64,000 nt of DNA. Origin: Meghimatium bilineatum. Lineage: Eukaryota > Mollusca > Gastropoda > Stylommatophora > Philomycidae. Shown piece by piece: positions 33,501 through 42,127 of this stretch. The position numbers and the translations under genes were made by a program. Each line of letters begins with the position of its first letter. The first letter of the stretch is position 1. Under the pieces are notes generated by a model that saw only the letters and a list, made by a program, of their open reading frames with translations, did no database searches and had not been told where the DNA came from. The stretch spans positions 64,261,349 through 64,325,348 of the forward strand of contig CM067322.1 in the NCBI GenBank assembly GCA_034231615.1. The letters run 5' to 3'.

Positions 33501-34977
33501 CTAGGGGAGTGACTGTTGAAATCTTCAACTATAATATAGTTTAATGTTGAAAGTGGTATTGTCCTGAGTTGTAATTTCTTGTTGTTTGGGCAGTAGACAT
33601 TTGTGACAATAAGTAGTTCTGAGGTTGTGTGCAATTTGATGGTGAGTCCTCTGGGTTTCGTGTGATTTCTGTAGCAGGTATGTTATTCCGTACCATAGTG
33701 ATGACCCCTCCTTTGTGGTCTAATCTATCTTGTCTGAAGCATTCAAAGCCTCTGAAGGAGAATCTGTTGCTGTCATTAAGAGGTGTCTCCTGAACGCACA
33801 AAACATCAATCTTTTGTCTTTGGATGTAATTCTGTAGTTATAATTTGTTCTTAGCTACACCTTCACTGTTCTACTGCATGATTGTTTTTGATTGTATTTG
33901 TTTACATGATTGGTTTGGCTAGTTGTTCTATTCTGTTTAATCTCAGGTTCCCGATATCAGTAGCTTTTGGTGGACCCATTCGAGGCTGGGGGTCTAGAGC
34001 TCCTCCTGTGTAGCAATGAACCATAGAGGCAGCCCCATTTTGTTAACAAATCTGAGCATAGTCATTAGCTGTATTTTGCGTACATGTCCCATTTCCATTG
34101 CTGGGTACTCACACTTGATCAGGCTGACATATAGCATCCCAGTACTGCCTGCAAGGCATCGGAGGTTTGTGGAGTGACCTTCTGTTTTTCTGTCAGGGTT
34201 GTCTTCCATAGTCTTTCCATCTTCGGATGGTGAGTGCCAGACAGCAATTTTAAAAAAACAAAGACTGTCACGCTCCTGACGGAGTTAATAACCCCATGCC
34301 AGCAGCATGAGTTTATAGTGGCTCATACTTGAAGCTGCCGATCACTGGACACATGGAGTATTTCAGTGGAGATATCAGCGCCGCCTAATATCTCACCCGA
34401 TCCTGGTAGGCAGCAGCACTGGTTTAGTCGCGGTTGCTTAATTGCAGCTAACACTCCATATATGAAGGCTGTTCAACTATCCATTACCTGTGGAGGTGTC
34501 TGGTAGGGATCGGTAGCCCCCTCCTCCCGGTCATAGACAACAAAATCCACATTAAATGCATCTAACAGAGTGGAAGTGGAATTCTTCTATAGAGATTGCA
34601 ATTATAACAAATTTCCCTACTTTTTGCAACACCTTTCAAAATCCCCCAATAATTTGTATTCTTTATTGTTTAGGCCTATACTGTATTACTATATATAGCA
34701 AATGTATTTTATTACGTTAATATGTTGTTGATCTGAACCAAGTTGTTATAATGGGATATGACTGTATTTATAAAACTCTTATATAGCTTATTGTTTAAGT
34801 TTACTTTTATATGTAATCATTACACCGAACTACATGATTGATCTCTGTGCATATGTCTAAGAATAAGAAATTATCAAGAGACTCAATATTATTAGCATCA
34901 CAGTTTGCCAACAACTCACCTGGAGAGGATACAGGTGATAGAAGACTGATGTTAATTCCACTAGTGTCAGATGACAT
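18316..34977 (-). CDS. CINP: CINP, CDK2-interacting protein; complete five-exon gene
   Basis: Rebuilt from five exons: 34977-34920, 29277-29115, 25468-25372, 21966-21840 and 18515-18316. All junctions are GT-AG, the phases agree (1, 2, 0, 1), and the sum is 214 codons plus stop; human CINP has 212 (from memory). Diagnostic matches to the human protein as I recall it are RRVKDLAADFSNLMGKW, WIHQPYI and LEALLIETGH at the C-terminus (human KIKDNAADWHNLILKW, WLHQPYV, LESMLLETGH). The protein is mostly helical and has no catalytic site. In vertebrates CINP binds CDK2, CDC7 and ATRIP, acts in replication and checkpoint control, and is a subunit of the SPATA5-SPATA5L1-C1orf109 AAA+ ATPase complex. 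It converges with the gene at 2-1798, as CINP does with ZNF839 in human. Introns are loaded with transposable elements. The 5' UTR beyond the ATG and any upstream exon are not identified. Confidence 0.92.
19690..19800 (-). mobile_element. SINE-like S2 fragment
   Basis: Reverse-strand match: acaatggtcctactagattt, aggatgtagtccag, then ccagacacatcc. The middle is diverged. Confidence 0.6.
20435..20765 (-). repeat. CRE-type dispersed repeat (family C)
   Basis: Reverse complement of the repeats at 38800-39075 and 39230-39425: taactagctgacatcacgg, ggtaatacctc and gaacaaaagtcacaatgaag. Inner part holds several cctaaccctaatt-like runs. Confidence 0.65.
20790..20912 (-). mobile_element. SINE-like S2 copy, reverse strand
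   Basis: tttctactagatttccagca, ggatgaaattcagagaac and gacacatccatcttcagcgg. The GAA tail is missing. Confidence 0.7.
21050..21226. mobile_element. MITE family M1 copy
   Basis: Ends cactggaatccctctgtagc and ggcattccactg, both flanked by TA. Inverted relative to 13039-13211 (gacccagttgttataatgg at its right). Confidence 0.72.
21420..21690 (-). mobile_element. RTE-like LINE 3' fragment
   Basis: The minus strand encodes CRQIKWFGHLMCMNP, then GRQRKRWIDNITTTLYKH, a typical basic C-terminal end of RTE-like polyproteins. Confidence 0.75.
21840..21966 (-). CDS. CINP: CINP exon 4
   Basis: 127 bp. Acceptor catccacag|AGC, donor GTCG|GTAAGA. Encodes STVEAKMQHKMKIAEGLESL and onward to TMTLRDV, matching the 'TKIQVKMEKLSSTTKGICEL' part of the human protein. 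Confidence 0.92.
23866..24027. mobile_element. MITE family M1 copy
   Basis: TA then cagtggaacctctgtataga; ends aaaaggatttcacta then TA. About 160 bp. Confidence 0.72.
24170..24310 (+). mobile_element. Degraded SINE S3 copy
   Basis: gggtgcaaagaatagggcc, ttccaggcatgttgtaagag, gtaactaagg match the core of 9727-9935 with many changes. Confidence 0.5.
25090..25330. mobile_element. MITE family M1, disrupted copy
   Basis: acattggaatccctta, tttcataacaaatttccc, then cagtaacagaaaattgctat. A duplicated patch (attctcactgtattattc) lengthens it. Confidence 0.5.
25372..25468 (-). CDS. CINP: CINP exon 3
   Basis: 97 bp. Acceptor ttattttag|A, donor ATG|GTATGT. Encodes FNVEQEVEAGIVRLPQELNP and LCDLLCDIVERM, matching the helical 'EELEKLCEELQATLDGL' region of human CINP. 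Confidence 0.92.
25863..27370. repeat. 54-bp minisatellite, 3 units, split by an insertion
   Basis: Unit holds aaaatgtaataagacatat, agtaacagacag and gaagaaagtcaaaataacc. One unit and the start of the next lie left of the insertion; the remainder lies at 27254-27370. Removing 25925-27253 restores the array. Confidence 0.85.
25925..27253 (+). mobile_element. GC-rich, non-coding 1.33-kb retroposon with internal tandem repeats
   Basis: Much richer in G+C than its surroundings. Flanked by a 13-bp target-site duplication, caaaataaccaac (25912-25924 and 27254-27266), with a CAAA-repeat 3' tail. Inside, about 113-bp units repeat from about 26490 to 26755, each with agagaaagggtt, gtacccgatgggct, gggacaacgat and ggcccaactctactgtca; a weaker copy is at 26930-26960. 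Near the 3' end (27127-27182) lies the module shared with S3 SINEs and I-like LINE 5' UTRs. No open frame over 90 codons and no recognised protein domain. I take it for a non-autonomous retroposon built from LINE-UTR-like material; its family is unknown to me. Confidence 0.75.
27640..28260 (+). mobile_element. RNase H-like retroelement fragment (family R)
   Basis: Shares cgaagctagtgg, ttttaccgcaacaacaagca and gtctaac with 58965-59020, then the block around 'aagtgactcaat', then GNE/ADQLA-type residues and a C-terminal region with NQHRTISHYN. Degenerate with several breaks. No reverse transcriptase lies upstream in the same copy. Confidence 0.65.
29115..29277 (-). CDS. CINP: CINP exon 2
   Basis: 163 bp. 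Acceptor tatttag|CT, donor GT|GTGAGT. The adjacent upstream GT is excluded because only the second one restores frame with exon 3. It encodes the region with KDLAADFSNLMGKWMDLNSE, the most conserved N-terminal part of the family. Confidence 0.92.
29400..29965 (-). mobile_element. RTE-like LINE, 3' part
   Basis: Open frame 29901-29419 encodes 160 residues of the reverse-transcriptase C-terminal region: YGCESWTINKLE, MWFYRRVLRIPWT, FFGHFMKQTG, RDRGRQREKILDSL and MIAYARRHGT at the end. It lacks the palm. Same subfamily as the plus-strand copy at 52420-53765. It lies in CINP intron 1 in the sense direction. Confidence 0.85.
30309..34530 (-). mobile_element. Near full-length I/Nimb-like LINE in CINP intron 1
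   Basis: About 4.2 kb, flanked by an 11-bp target-site duplication with one mismatch (tcatatacaac at 30298-30308; tcatagacaac at 34531-34541). In order on the minus strand: GC-rich 5' region starting ccgggaggagggggctaccg; an ORF1-like remnant (34209-33994); endonuclease with IDVLCVQET and DFNSHSPSWGY (33860-33395); a linker; reverse transcriptase with ASGPHGI (32600), PISLLSCLEKFMEKMVNNRL (32440) and a catalytic box reading HTDDLA instead of YADDLA (31945); KIQNASFRIITGRLRSTP (31540); RNase H blocks including YRAELQ and GNEAADRLAK (about 31000-30740); and a C-terminal end above the GAA tail. Several frameshifts and stops make it inactive. Confidence 0.88.
34570..34772. mobile_element. MITE family M1 copy
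   Basis: gtggaattcttctatagaga start, ctgaaccaagttgttataat and gggatatgactgta end. Diverged. Confidence 0.6.
34920..34977 (-). CDS. CINP: CINP exon 1 (coding part)
   Basis: ATG at 34977-34975 opens MSSDTSGINISLLSPVSSP. The exon ends after one base of a codon (CCA G) before the strong donor GTGAGT at 34919-34914. The preceding minus-strand sequence has no in-frame ATG nearby. A TSS cannot be placed. Confidence 0.82.
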
Positions 34978-37500
34978 CTCAATCAGTGTACTGTATACTT
35001 AGGTTCACTTTCCCAGGATATTTGTGTTACAATGATTGCATCTATTAACAAGGAACAGCAGACAATCATCACTCAAAATTAAAACACATTTTTTATACTA
35101 GCTTCTACTAAGTGCTCTACAAAATAGTGCTACATCATTAAAAAATACTAGTTAGATAGCCCATGAAAATTGCAATTCAACTATACCTCAACCAAGTCTG
35201 TACGTCCATCCTGATAAAAGTAATGAATTTTTTTGGGGAATTAAATTGACATCTAAATAATTTACATGAAACATATAAGAAAATATAAATAAAACTTGCG
35301 ACAACAAAATGTAGCCGAGATGATAATTTCTGAATTGTCTTTGTTATTATCAATAATACAACACACAAATATACATTTTTGTGTTCGCGAAGACAAGACA
35401 CATCTGTTGATCCCATTTCTATAATTTGCAGATGAACAAGGAACTTATTAATATCCAAAACGGTAGCTAATTATCACAATTAAAATACAATATATAGACC
35501 TAACTATTAATTATATTCCATTTACAATAGAATATCACAGAAACTATATATGTTTGTGTTTGCAAAGGCAAGATGCATCTATTGATTACATTTTTGTAAA
35601 TTTATATGCTCACAGAAGTAATTAATATTAAAAATGGCAGCTAATTAGCAAAATTAAAATGATAATAAATTATATTTATTTTAAAACTGTCATACTGTAT
35701 CTTTCCCATTAGGGAGTATTTGAGTGGATTGTGTGATAAAGTTTGCATGCCCTTGCTGTCGCGTCGTCATGTTCAGGGGGAGTTTTTTTAATTTACACTG
35801 ACAGAAAAAACCCAGTCCTTACTGGGGATCAGTAAATTATATAACTATTAAGTATTTGTTTAAACCACAGAAATTACACACATATATATATATATATACA
35901 CAATTACAGAAATGTGATGAACAGATGCATCTTACCTTTGTGAACACAAATATTTGATGCCAACAGATGTATTTAATATTCAGAATGGCAACTAATTAGC
36001 ATAATTAAAATAATCAATACGTAAAAAAATGTAATGTGTTGGTTATTTTAAATCAGCATCATTGCAATATGGGCAAACCCACAGATGCCTAGTCTGTGCC
36101 AGCAAATGTGAAATCATATTCATGCTAATGGTTCTAGTTGTTAGTAAAAGTTAGCAATAAATCACGTAAGAAAAACCGAAGGGAGTGTTGCTAATATTTA
36201 AATACTAACTAAAAAACAGGATGTTGCGACTGAAAAATAAATATACAGACAACAAAACACAAAGACAGTAGTGAACTGGAAAAATTACAGTAAGGAAGGC
36301 ATGAAAATACATGGTAATGAAAACATAACACATGAGGTACAGGTAAAAGAGATGAAGACCCAAATTGTGGGATGAAAAGACAATCTAGTGATAAAAGAAA
36401 ACTATAGAGGGTGGCAAAGATGATACCTTGCTTCAAATAATAACAGGAATCTTGATTAATATAGGTTATTTTAAATTTTAAAATTGGGAGTAGGGCACAA
36501 TGAGAAGAAAGTAACTAGCAAGACGAGGCGATCGACAAAAGAGAAGACGACATTCAAAAGAAGTAAGGACCCCAGAGAGGGAGGCGGACATGATGGAGAC
36601 TTCCAAAAAAAAAAAAAATTGTAAATCAAAGGTAGCACAGGCTAGCGCACCCCAACCACGTATAGAACAAGAGACACAGCTGAACTGCAGAATGACACAT
36701 TAATCATACCAGCAATCAAGAAAACCCCATTAACAATGGATTCAGATATCAACCATCCAAATATCTAAAATGCAATCCTGAGTGGAGCAGAAACCATGAA
36801 AAGAGTTGATAATCACAAAAAGACCCATCTAGAAATTTCTCTCTTTAGTACACTCATACAGTACAGATAATATTATTCTATACTAAAGCCTAAAAAATTT
36901 ATACTCCTAGTGATCAGTCAATGTTCTTAATTGCTATAATCTATTTATTATACCATAAATATGACAACCAAACAAACATACATATTTAAATACATAATTA
37001 TTACGTACAAATCTGACATGCGAAAATAATAAATATAACAGCCACATGATCAATGACAACAAGGTTATGAGCAACAAATGCGAACGTCTTTAAAAAGTCA
37101 TTTATGAATCTTCCGGCAATGTCCAACATTCTTAAACGTTACACATATCAACATAAAAATTGTTTTAAAAGCTGAATTAACCTATTAGCAAACGTAGCAC
37201 GCTAATAGGTTAATACATTTTTTTTAAAAGCAATTTTGAATTATAAATTACAAATGAATAAAATGGTTTTAACATACCTGTGAGCACTAAATTCGGAATC
37301 ACTTCAATGTAAGATATTTTTTTTTAAATCGATGTGTGCCATGCAAGGCAAATATGGCAGGTCATGAATCATTCAATCTTTTCTAGGTAAAAACTCATTT
37401 ACTCTCGATATTTCTGAAACATTCAGCATTTGTATAGGGTTTCCCAAAAATGACTCTGAAGATATTTATTGCCAGAGTGTCATTTTTATAACTTAATGAT
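34978..37500. other. CINP 5' flank and unassigned AT-rich sequence
   Basis: Probably holds the CINP promoter just above 34977, but no TATA box or initiator can be singled out. Three related stretches of about 100-120 bp lie at 35370-35490, 35545-35665 and 35915-36020 (aagatgcatctattgatta, aatggcagctaattagca); part of the third is inverted. A short (TA)n lies at 35880-35898. A perfect inverted repeat lies at 37176-37214. Confidence 0.5.
37176..37214. repeat. Perfect 14-bp inverted repeat (hairpin)
   Basis: ATTAACCTATTAGC at 37176-37189 pairs exactly with 37201-37214 across an 11-base spacer. Isolated; no element boundary seen around it. Confidence 0.8.
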
Positions 37501-37514
37501 AATCCAGTCAGCAT

Positions 37515-38110
37515 TTGTCAGGTCACCTCCTACAAATTACCTTGCAACTCAAGTAAACAGGTTTTCCGTATTTGACCAACCACATCCTTAAAAAAAATGT
37601 GATCTTTTCAAGACTTTCAAGCTGTGTACACAATTCACTGAGAATGGACCAATCGAGGCAAGGACTATTACAACAATGAGCAAGTATTAATTGAAGTAGC
37701 CTCAGAAACATAAATATACAATATCCGTATTCCGAATACAAGGATCGATACACCTATTTTGTGTTACTGTTAAGTAAAAAAAATTACGAAGAGAAATGTA
37801 CTTGACACATAAAGAAACCAAGCATTATGGATGTTATATGTTTGTACTCCTGAGGACACTTCAATAGTTGTATGGAGTGTTCGTTGTTATAAAAGTCCTT
37901 GCCTCGATTTGTCTGTTCTCAGTGACTCAAGTACTAACACAGGAAATTCTTGACAAGATCACATATTTTTTTTGGTTGGAAGTTGACTTCAGTTGCAAGG
38001 CGGTTTGGTGCTGCTGGAACGGATCTGGTTAAATTCCTGTCAGAGCTAAATATTTTTACATTTACATATTTATTATTTATCCTCATGCTTCCTACTTGAA
38101 TTTAGACCTA
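37515..38110. repeat. Inverted pair of a long dispersed repeat (family L)
   Basis: 37515-37760 reads as the reverse complement and 37840-38110 as the forward copy of the same sequence: aatccttgtctcgattggt-like, cagtgacttgagtac-like, cttgacaagatcacata, then gttgcaaggcgatttggtgc-like. Two further forward copies stand in tandem at 56520-57480. Confidence 0.75.
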
Positions 38111-38171
38111 CTCCTACAAATTACCCAAAAAATCCTGCCCAGCAGTTTTACCAACTATCATAGTTGTATTA

Positions 38172-38290
38172 TATCAATATATGGCGCAACTACGGTTTAA
38201 GTCTTCACTGTGACCTTTGTTCTAGTTTTGAGGTATTACCTAACCTTTGCAGCATGATTAGTAGAATTTGTATTTAAAATTAAAGTATAT
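38172..38290 (+). repeat. CRE-type dispersed repeat fragment (family C)
   Basis: tgtgacctttgttctag, ttttgaggtattacctaacc. Matches the end of 38800-39075. Confidence 0.65.
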
Positions 38291-38418
38291 TAGTTCTTCT
38301 TCTTCTTGTTCGGAGTTTCACATGTCTACACAACAAGTCCTGTTTTCTTAATAAATGCTGCTGTATTTGGTAGTATATTAGTTGAAAAGGCATATTAATT
38401 TGGAATAAGCATTTAGAT

Positions 38419-38733
38419 CTTCTTCTTCTTCATTCTTCAGTCAGATATCAGGTTACAGCGCCAATAGCTTCAATGAATTGTGTGATTCGCCTCAGGTCAT
38501 CCATGGAACCCTTCAAGTCTGGAAGTAGTGCAGTCTCAGTGGGCCATATTTTCTCCATCTCTTCTTGGTAGAGTGGACAGGCATGTTCTTTGGATCTTTC
38601 AATGCCAGCAATATTGACTTTGCATTGGTTAGAAAGACTACATGTCTGTTGTGACTCTGCAAGCAATTCATGAGCATTTTGGCAGCCTTTATTATGGCTT
38701 CCATTTCAGCTTTGAAATTTGTGGACTGAACTT
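38419..38733 (-). mobile_element. 5'-truncated I-like LINE 3' end with target-site duplication
   Basis: 315 bp flanked by a perfect 11-bp duplication, agcatttagat (38408-38418 and 38734-38744). The minus strand encodes AIIKAAKMLMNCLQSHN (RNase H helix), then CPLYQEEMEKIWPTE and a stop, followed by a GAA-repeat tail. Confidence 0.88.
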
Positions 38734-38799
38734 AGCATTTAGATTAGGGATGGGTAAGGGCTAGGATCAGTTATAAATGAAAAAATTAATTAATTATAA

Positions 38800-39075
38800 A
38801 AATTATAATAGCCTAAATGTGGTTGATGTCGTTTGTGTCGGGCGATGTGACGTCATGAGTGTTACACGGAATCCGTGACGTCGTCTAGTTAAAAATGTAA
38901 ACATTGTGTGCTATTTATAGCACAATGAAGACAAACTGCAGTTTTACCTAATATATTATATGCGGCGCAAGTTGCTTTTAATTCTTCGTTGTGACCTTTG
39001 CTCTAGTTTTGAGGTATTACCTAACCTTTGTTGTGTGATTTTACAAGCTTAAGGTTAAACACTTAGACTAGAGTA
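38800..39075 (+). repeat. CRE-type dispersed repeat (family C)
   Basis: Holds a perfect TGACGTCA at 38848-38855 and a second cgtgacgtcg at 38874-38883, then aaaaatgtaaacattgtgtg, ctatttatagcacaatgaag, and gtgacctttgctctagtttt. A related copy without a perfect palindrome lies at 39230-39425. Element type unknown. Confidence 0.7.
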
Positions 39076-39229
39076 TGGTTAAGATTAGAAACAATATTTC
39101 TAACTAATGTGTGCGCTCACCTCGCTCCGTGTGTAGCGGGCAGAAATAATGATCGCTCACTACAAATCATAGAATTTTTTTTTAAATATGTAAATTGGAA
39201 AAGAAACAGATAAGCCTAATCATTAGGCA

Positions 39230-39425
39230 TATGCATAAGTTCCTCTGTGTCTAGATTTGAACGCAGTGATTGTCGGGATGTGACGCCACGGCAGCCATTA
39301 ATTTCATTGGCGTTACGGAAATCTGTGACGTTGGATAACTAAAAATGTAAACAAACAGTGTGCTATTTATAGCACAACAAAGAATCAAAAGCAACTTTTA
39401 CCTTATAAGTTATATAAGTTATATT
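39230..39425 (+). repeat. CRE-type dispersed repeat (family C)
   Basis: gggatgtgacgccacggc, ggaaatctgtgacgttgg, tgtgctatttatagcacaac. Diverged sister of 38800-39075. Confidence 0.7.
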
Positions 39426-39439
39426 CAATAGATAAAATG

Positions 39440-39954
39440 AAAATGTATCTAAATTTTTCTTACCATTTAAGTAAAAAAAATTACGAAGAGAAATGTACCT
39501 GACACATAAGGATACCAAGCAATTTGACCTGTAGGCCTATTATTATTATGAATAAAGAGAATTCAGTTGAGTTCTCGTCCTTGAGTTTGATAAAATTGGA
39601 AACTTTGTAAGCAATGTAAAAATCCGACGGTTGCCAGTTTGGTGCTTTTCGCACAGGATTTGGTGTTTTTTCAAATCATCAGGTATCAAAATGTTTGAAT
39701 TAGCGCGGCCCCACTAGTTTAGTGCTTTTCAAAAATTTCCTTTTGCGTTTTAGTGAATTTGTTCATTATTTAGTGCTTTTTGGTGCTTTTTAATTAACTC
39801 GTCAATAATATTGTTTTGTTTTATTTAAATCTTTGGTTTATTTTTAAGCATTTTTTGTAAACACTAAAAAGTCGAACTCCTAATTAGTAAAAATAGTAAA
39901 ATTGTGTAAATAGTAAATAAAATAAACATCACCTTACAAGTATCGCGGAAAGCA
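39440..39954. other. Unassigned sequence
   Basis: AT-rich. 39466-39515 repeats 37766-37815 almost exactly (agtaaaaaaaattacgaaga, gaaatgtac), so a piece of the flank of family L has been copied here. Confidence 0.5.
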
Positions 39955-40500
39955 AAAAAGAGTTAGAGATTACAATGAAGAAGACCACTGAAGACTTTAT
40001 ACAAATCGTAAAGGAAACCAAGAAAGAACGCTAGGATAATTTCGCATAAGATGTTGCAACCGACCATGCCCTATACAAATTTTGGAAATTACACAATGCA
40101 ATGAATCGAAAAACTGACACAAAATTAAACTTGTGCTTGAAGGACGAGTCGGAGCTTATACTGACCACAGATGAGCAGAAGGCAGCGCTTTCTTCAGCAG
40201 ATATCTCCAGCAATCAGATCAGAAAAATATTGATGAACTTAAGACTATAGTGGCCACTTTAACAACATAGCTGGTAACAAACGATATCTCTGATGAGGAA
40301 CTGGTCTCGTTGGAGGATGCAAAAGAGACCATAAAGAAAATACTAGAAAGTGCGTCAGGACCCGACGGAACACACTACAGCCTCCTGAAAGATATTGCAG
40401 ACGACCGGCTTAAAACAATTGTTGATGATTTCAACACAAGTCTGAAAACAGGACGCATACCAGAAGGTGGCTACACAACTACCTTCTCCCCAATTCATCA
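39955..40500 (+). mobile_element. I-like LINE fragment, linker and start of reverse transcriptase
   Basis: Frames encode LYKFWKLHNAMNRKTD (linker after the endonuclease), TTDEQKAALSS and then SASGPDGTHYSLLKDIAD with FNTSLKTGRIPEG, the conserved N-terminal reverse-transcriptase block. Cut off at the start of a minisatellite. Confidence 0.75.
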
Positions 40501-40797
40501 ATACCAAAGCATACAATCGATGTGGTCACTAAATTCTTCAATAACAAAGCATACAATCGACTTGGTGACTAAATTCATCAATAACAGAACATACAATCAA
40601 CGTGGTCACTAAATTCATCAATAACAGAACATACAATCGACGTGGTCACTAAATGTATCGATAACAAAACATACAATCAACTTGGTCACTAAATTCACCA
40701 ATAACAGAACATACAATCAACGTGGTCACTAAATTTATCGATAACAAAACATGCAATTGACGTTGTCACTAAATTCATCAATAACAAAACATATACA
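40500..40797. repeat. Minisatellite, 40-bp unit, about 7 copies
   Basis: Unit holds ataacagaacatacaatc, aacgtggtcactaaattcat. It begins exactly where the LINE fragment loses similarity. Confidence 0.92.
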
Positions 40798-40802
40798 GTC
40801 GG

Positions 40803-41037
40803 GTTCAGAAGGCGTGAACGATTAACTTCATGTACTCAGGTTAATGCATATGTATATTATCCTCAACGAAGCACTTTGCCTGCTGAGAGTAGCAATCATG
40901 GCACTTAAATCCGCAGTTTCAAGTGAGAATCCCCAGAGATTCCCCGAAAAAAGTTCACTTTATAAACAATACATCGCGAGCGGGATTCAAACCCACGATC
41001 TCTTAAGCACAAAGCGAACGGCTTAACCACTACGCCA
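40803..41037 (-). mobile_element. tRNA-derived SINE (family T)
   Basis: On the minus strand the head shows A-box-like TGGCGTAGTGGTTAAGCC and B-box-like GGGTTTGAATCCCG at tRNA spacing (41030-40980). A non-tRNA body of about 170 bp follows (gggaatctctgggg, gctactctcagcaggc, gtgcttcgttgagg). Too long, and the acceptor does not pair well, so a SINE rather than a tRNA gene. Confidence 0.75.
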
Positions 41038-41054
41038 AGAAGATAAGTACTTCA

Positions 41055-41500
41055 TACTACTATATCATCAATCAAGTGCCGTAGCTTAGGCGATCATTTT
41101 TCTCCACAACTATCTGTGTCTTATGTTGTTAATAAGTTCAGTTAGTGACATTCTCTGGTGCTGCAGTAACAACCCATCCATCAATTTGTCTCCTTGTTGT
41201 CCTCTGTCTCTTTTGCTCTTGTTTGTCCGGTGCTGACTAAATCAAGTTGTAATCATCTAATCATATGCTTGTAAAATCTTGATTGTCTGCTTCTAATTTT
41301 GTGCTACAAATTGTCTTTTTATCCAGCATCTTTGAGAACTCCACAGCCTTAGTTTCTTGGCTGTCCACGGAATTTGCATCATTTTCTCACACCTCATATC
41401 TCAGTTGCCCCCAACTCACCCTGGACTCATTTGTTTACCGTCCATGTTTCACATGCATAGAGAAGAATTGGTTCGTTATAACATCCTAGCACTAGAATTC
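41055..41500 (-). mobile_element. RTE-like LINE 3' fragment
   Basis: The minus strand encodes YACETWTVNK, PWTAKKLR, then GQQGDKLMDGL and LWRKMIA, in changing frames. Related to 29400-29965. Confidence 0.7.
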
Positions 41501-41722
41501 GCATATGTATTGACAATACATTGCATATTAACGTATGACTGCACAGAGGAACGCTGGAATAGAACGAATAATACACTGTTACGATTACCATTAAAAACGT
41601 ACTTCTAGGATGATCTTATGCTGTATACACATTTTTTTGGGTGTCTTTACGTTCACTCTCAAATAATTTGCATGTATTTTCATGTGATATAATATGGGTA
41701 TGGGGGGGGGGGGGGTTGTGTG

Positions 41723-41902
41723 CAGTGACGTGGCGTGGGTCAATGGCACCCGGGGTGGAATCATAATTTTCCGCCCTTGTAACATTAAAAAAATATGTCA
41801 GTGATTGTGAAAGACTGAACGAAAATAAATTTGCCGCCCTCCCGATGATGCCGCCCGGGGCGGTCCGCACCTCCGCCCCCGCCCCTATTCGCTACGCTAC
41901 TG
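41723..41902. mobile_element. GC-rich hAT-type MITE
   Basis: About 180 bp with imperfect inverted ends CAGTGACGTGGCGTGG and, reversed, CAGTAGCGTAGCGAAT. The CAGTGGCGTAGC-type end is typical of hAT elements. The inside is strikingly GC-rich (ccgcccggggcggtccgc). Flanking 8-bp duplications are not clear. Confidence 0.6.
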
Positions 41903-42004
41903 GATACGAATTACGTTTTGCTACAATTTATGTTGCGCTATATATGTATAGTATATCCGTTTTCGACATGCATTTAGTTCTGGTGGGCTTCTGTAGCTGT
42001 TGAC

Positions 42005-42120
42005 AATCTTCCTATATGTCGTCAGGAGAGGAGTATGTAGCAACTCTTACCCATGACTGTTTATCACACACTGTGCACTTTGACTTTATAGACCAGAACA
42101 TTTCAATCGGTGACAGTTTC
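42005..42120 (+). repeat. Dispersed repeat shared with 56180-56300
   Basis: gtcgtcaggagaggag, actgtttatcacacac, tgtgcactttgactttatag and gaacatttca align with the other copy. Type unknown. Confidence 0.6.
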
Positions 42121-42127
42121 CTGAGTT

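Larger units (their letters stand above)
29278..34919 (-). other. CINP intron 1
   Basis: 5.6 kb, phase 1. Holds an RTE-like fragment (29400-29965), a 4.2-kb I-like LINE (30309-34530) and an M1 MITE (34570-34772). Three quarters of the intron is the LINE. Confidence 0.85.

Noticed and set aside
40980-41037. tRNA gene on the minus strand
   Set aside because: A and B boxes are present but the acceptor stem does not pair convincingly and a SINE body follows.
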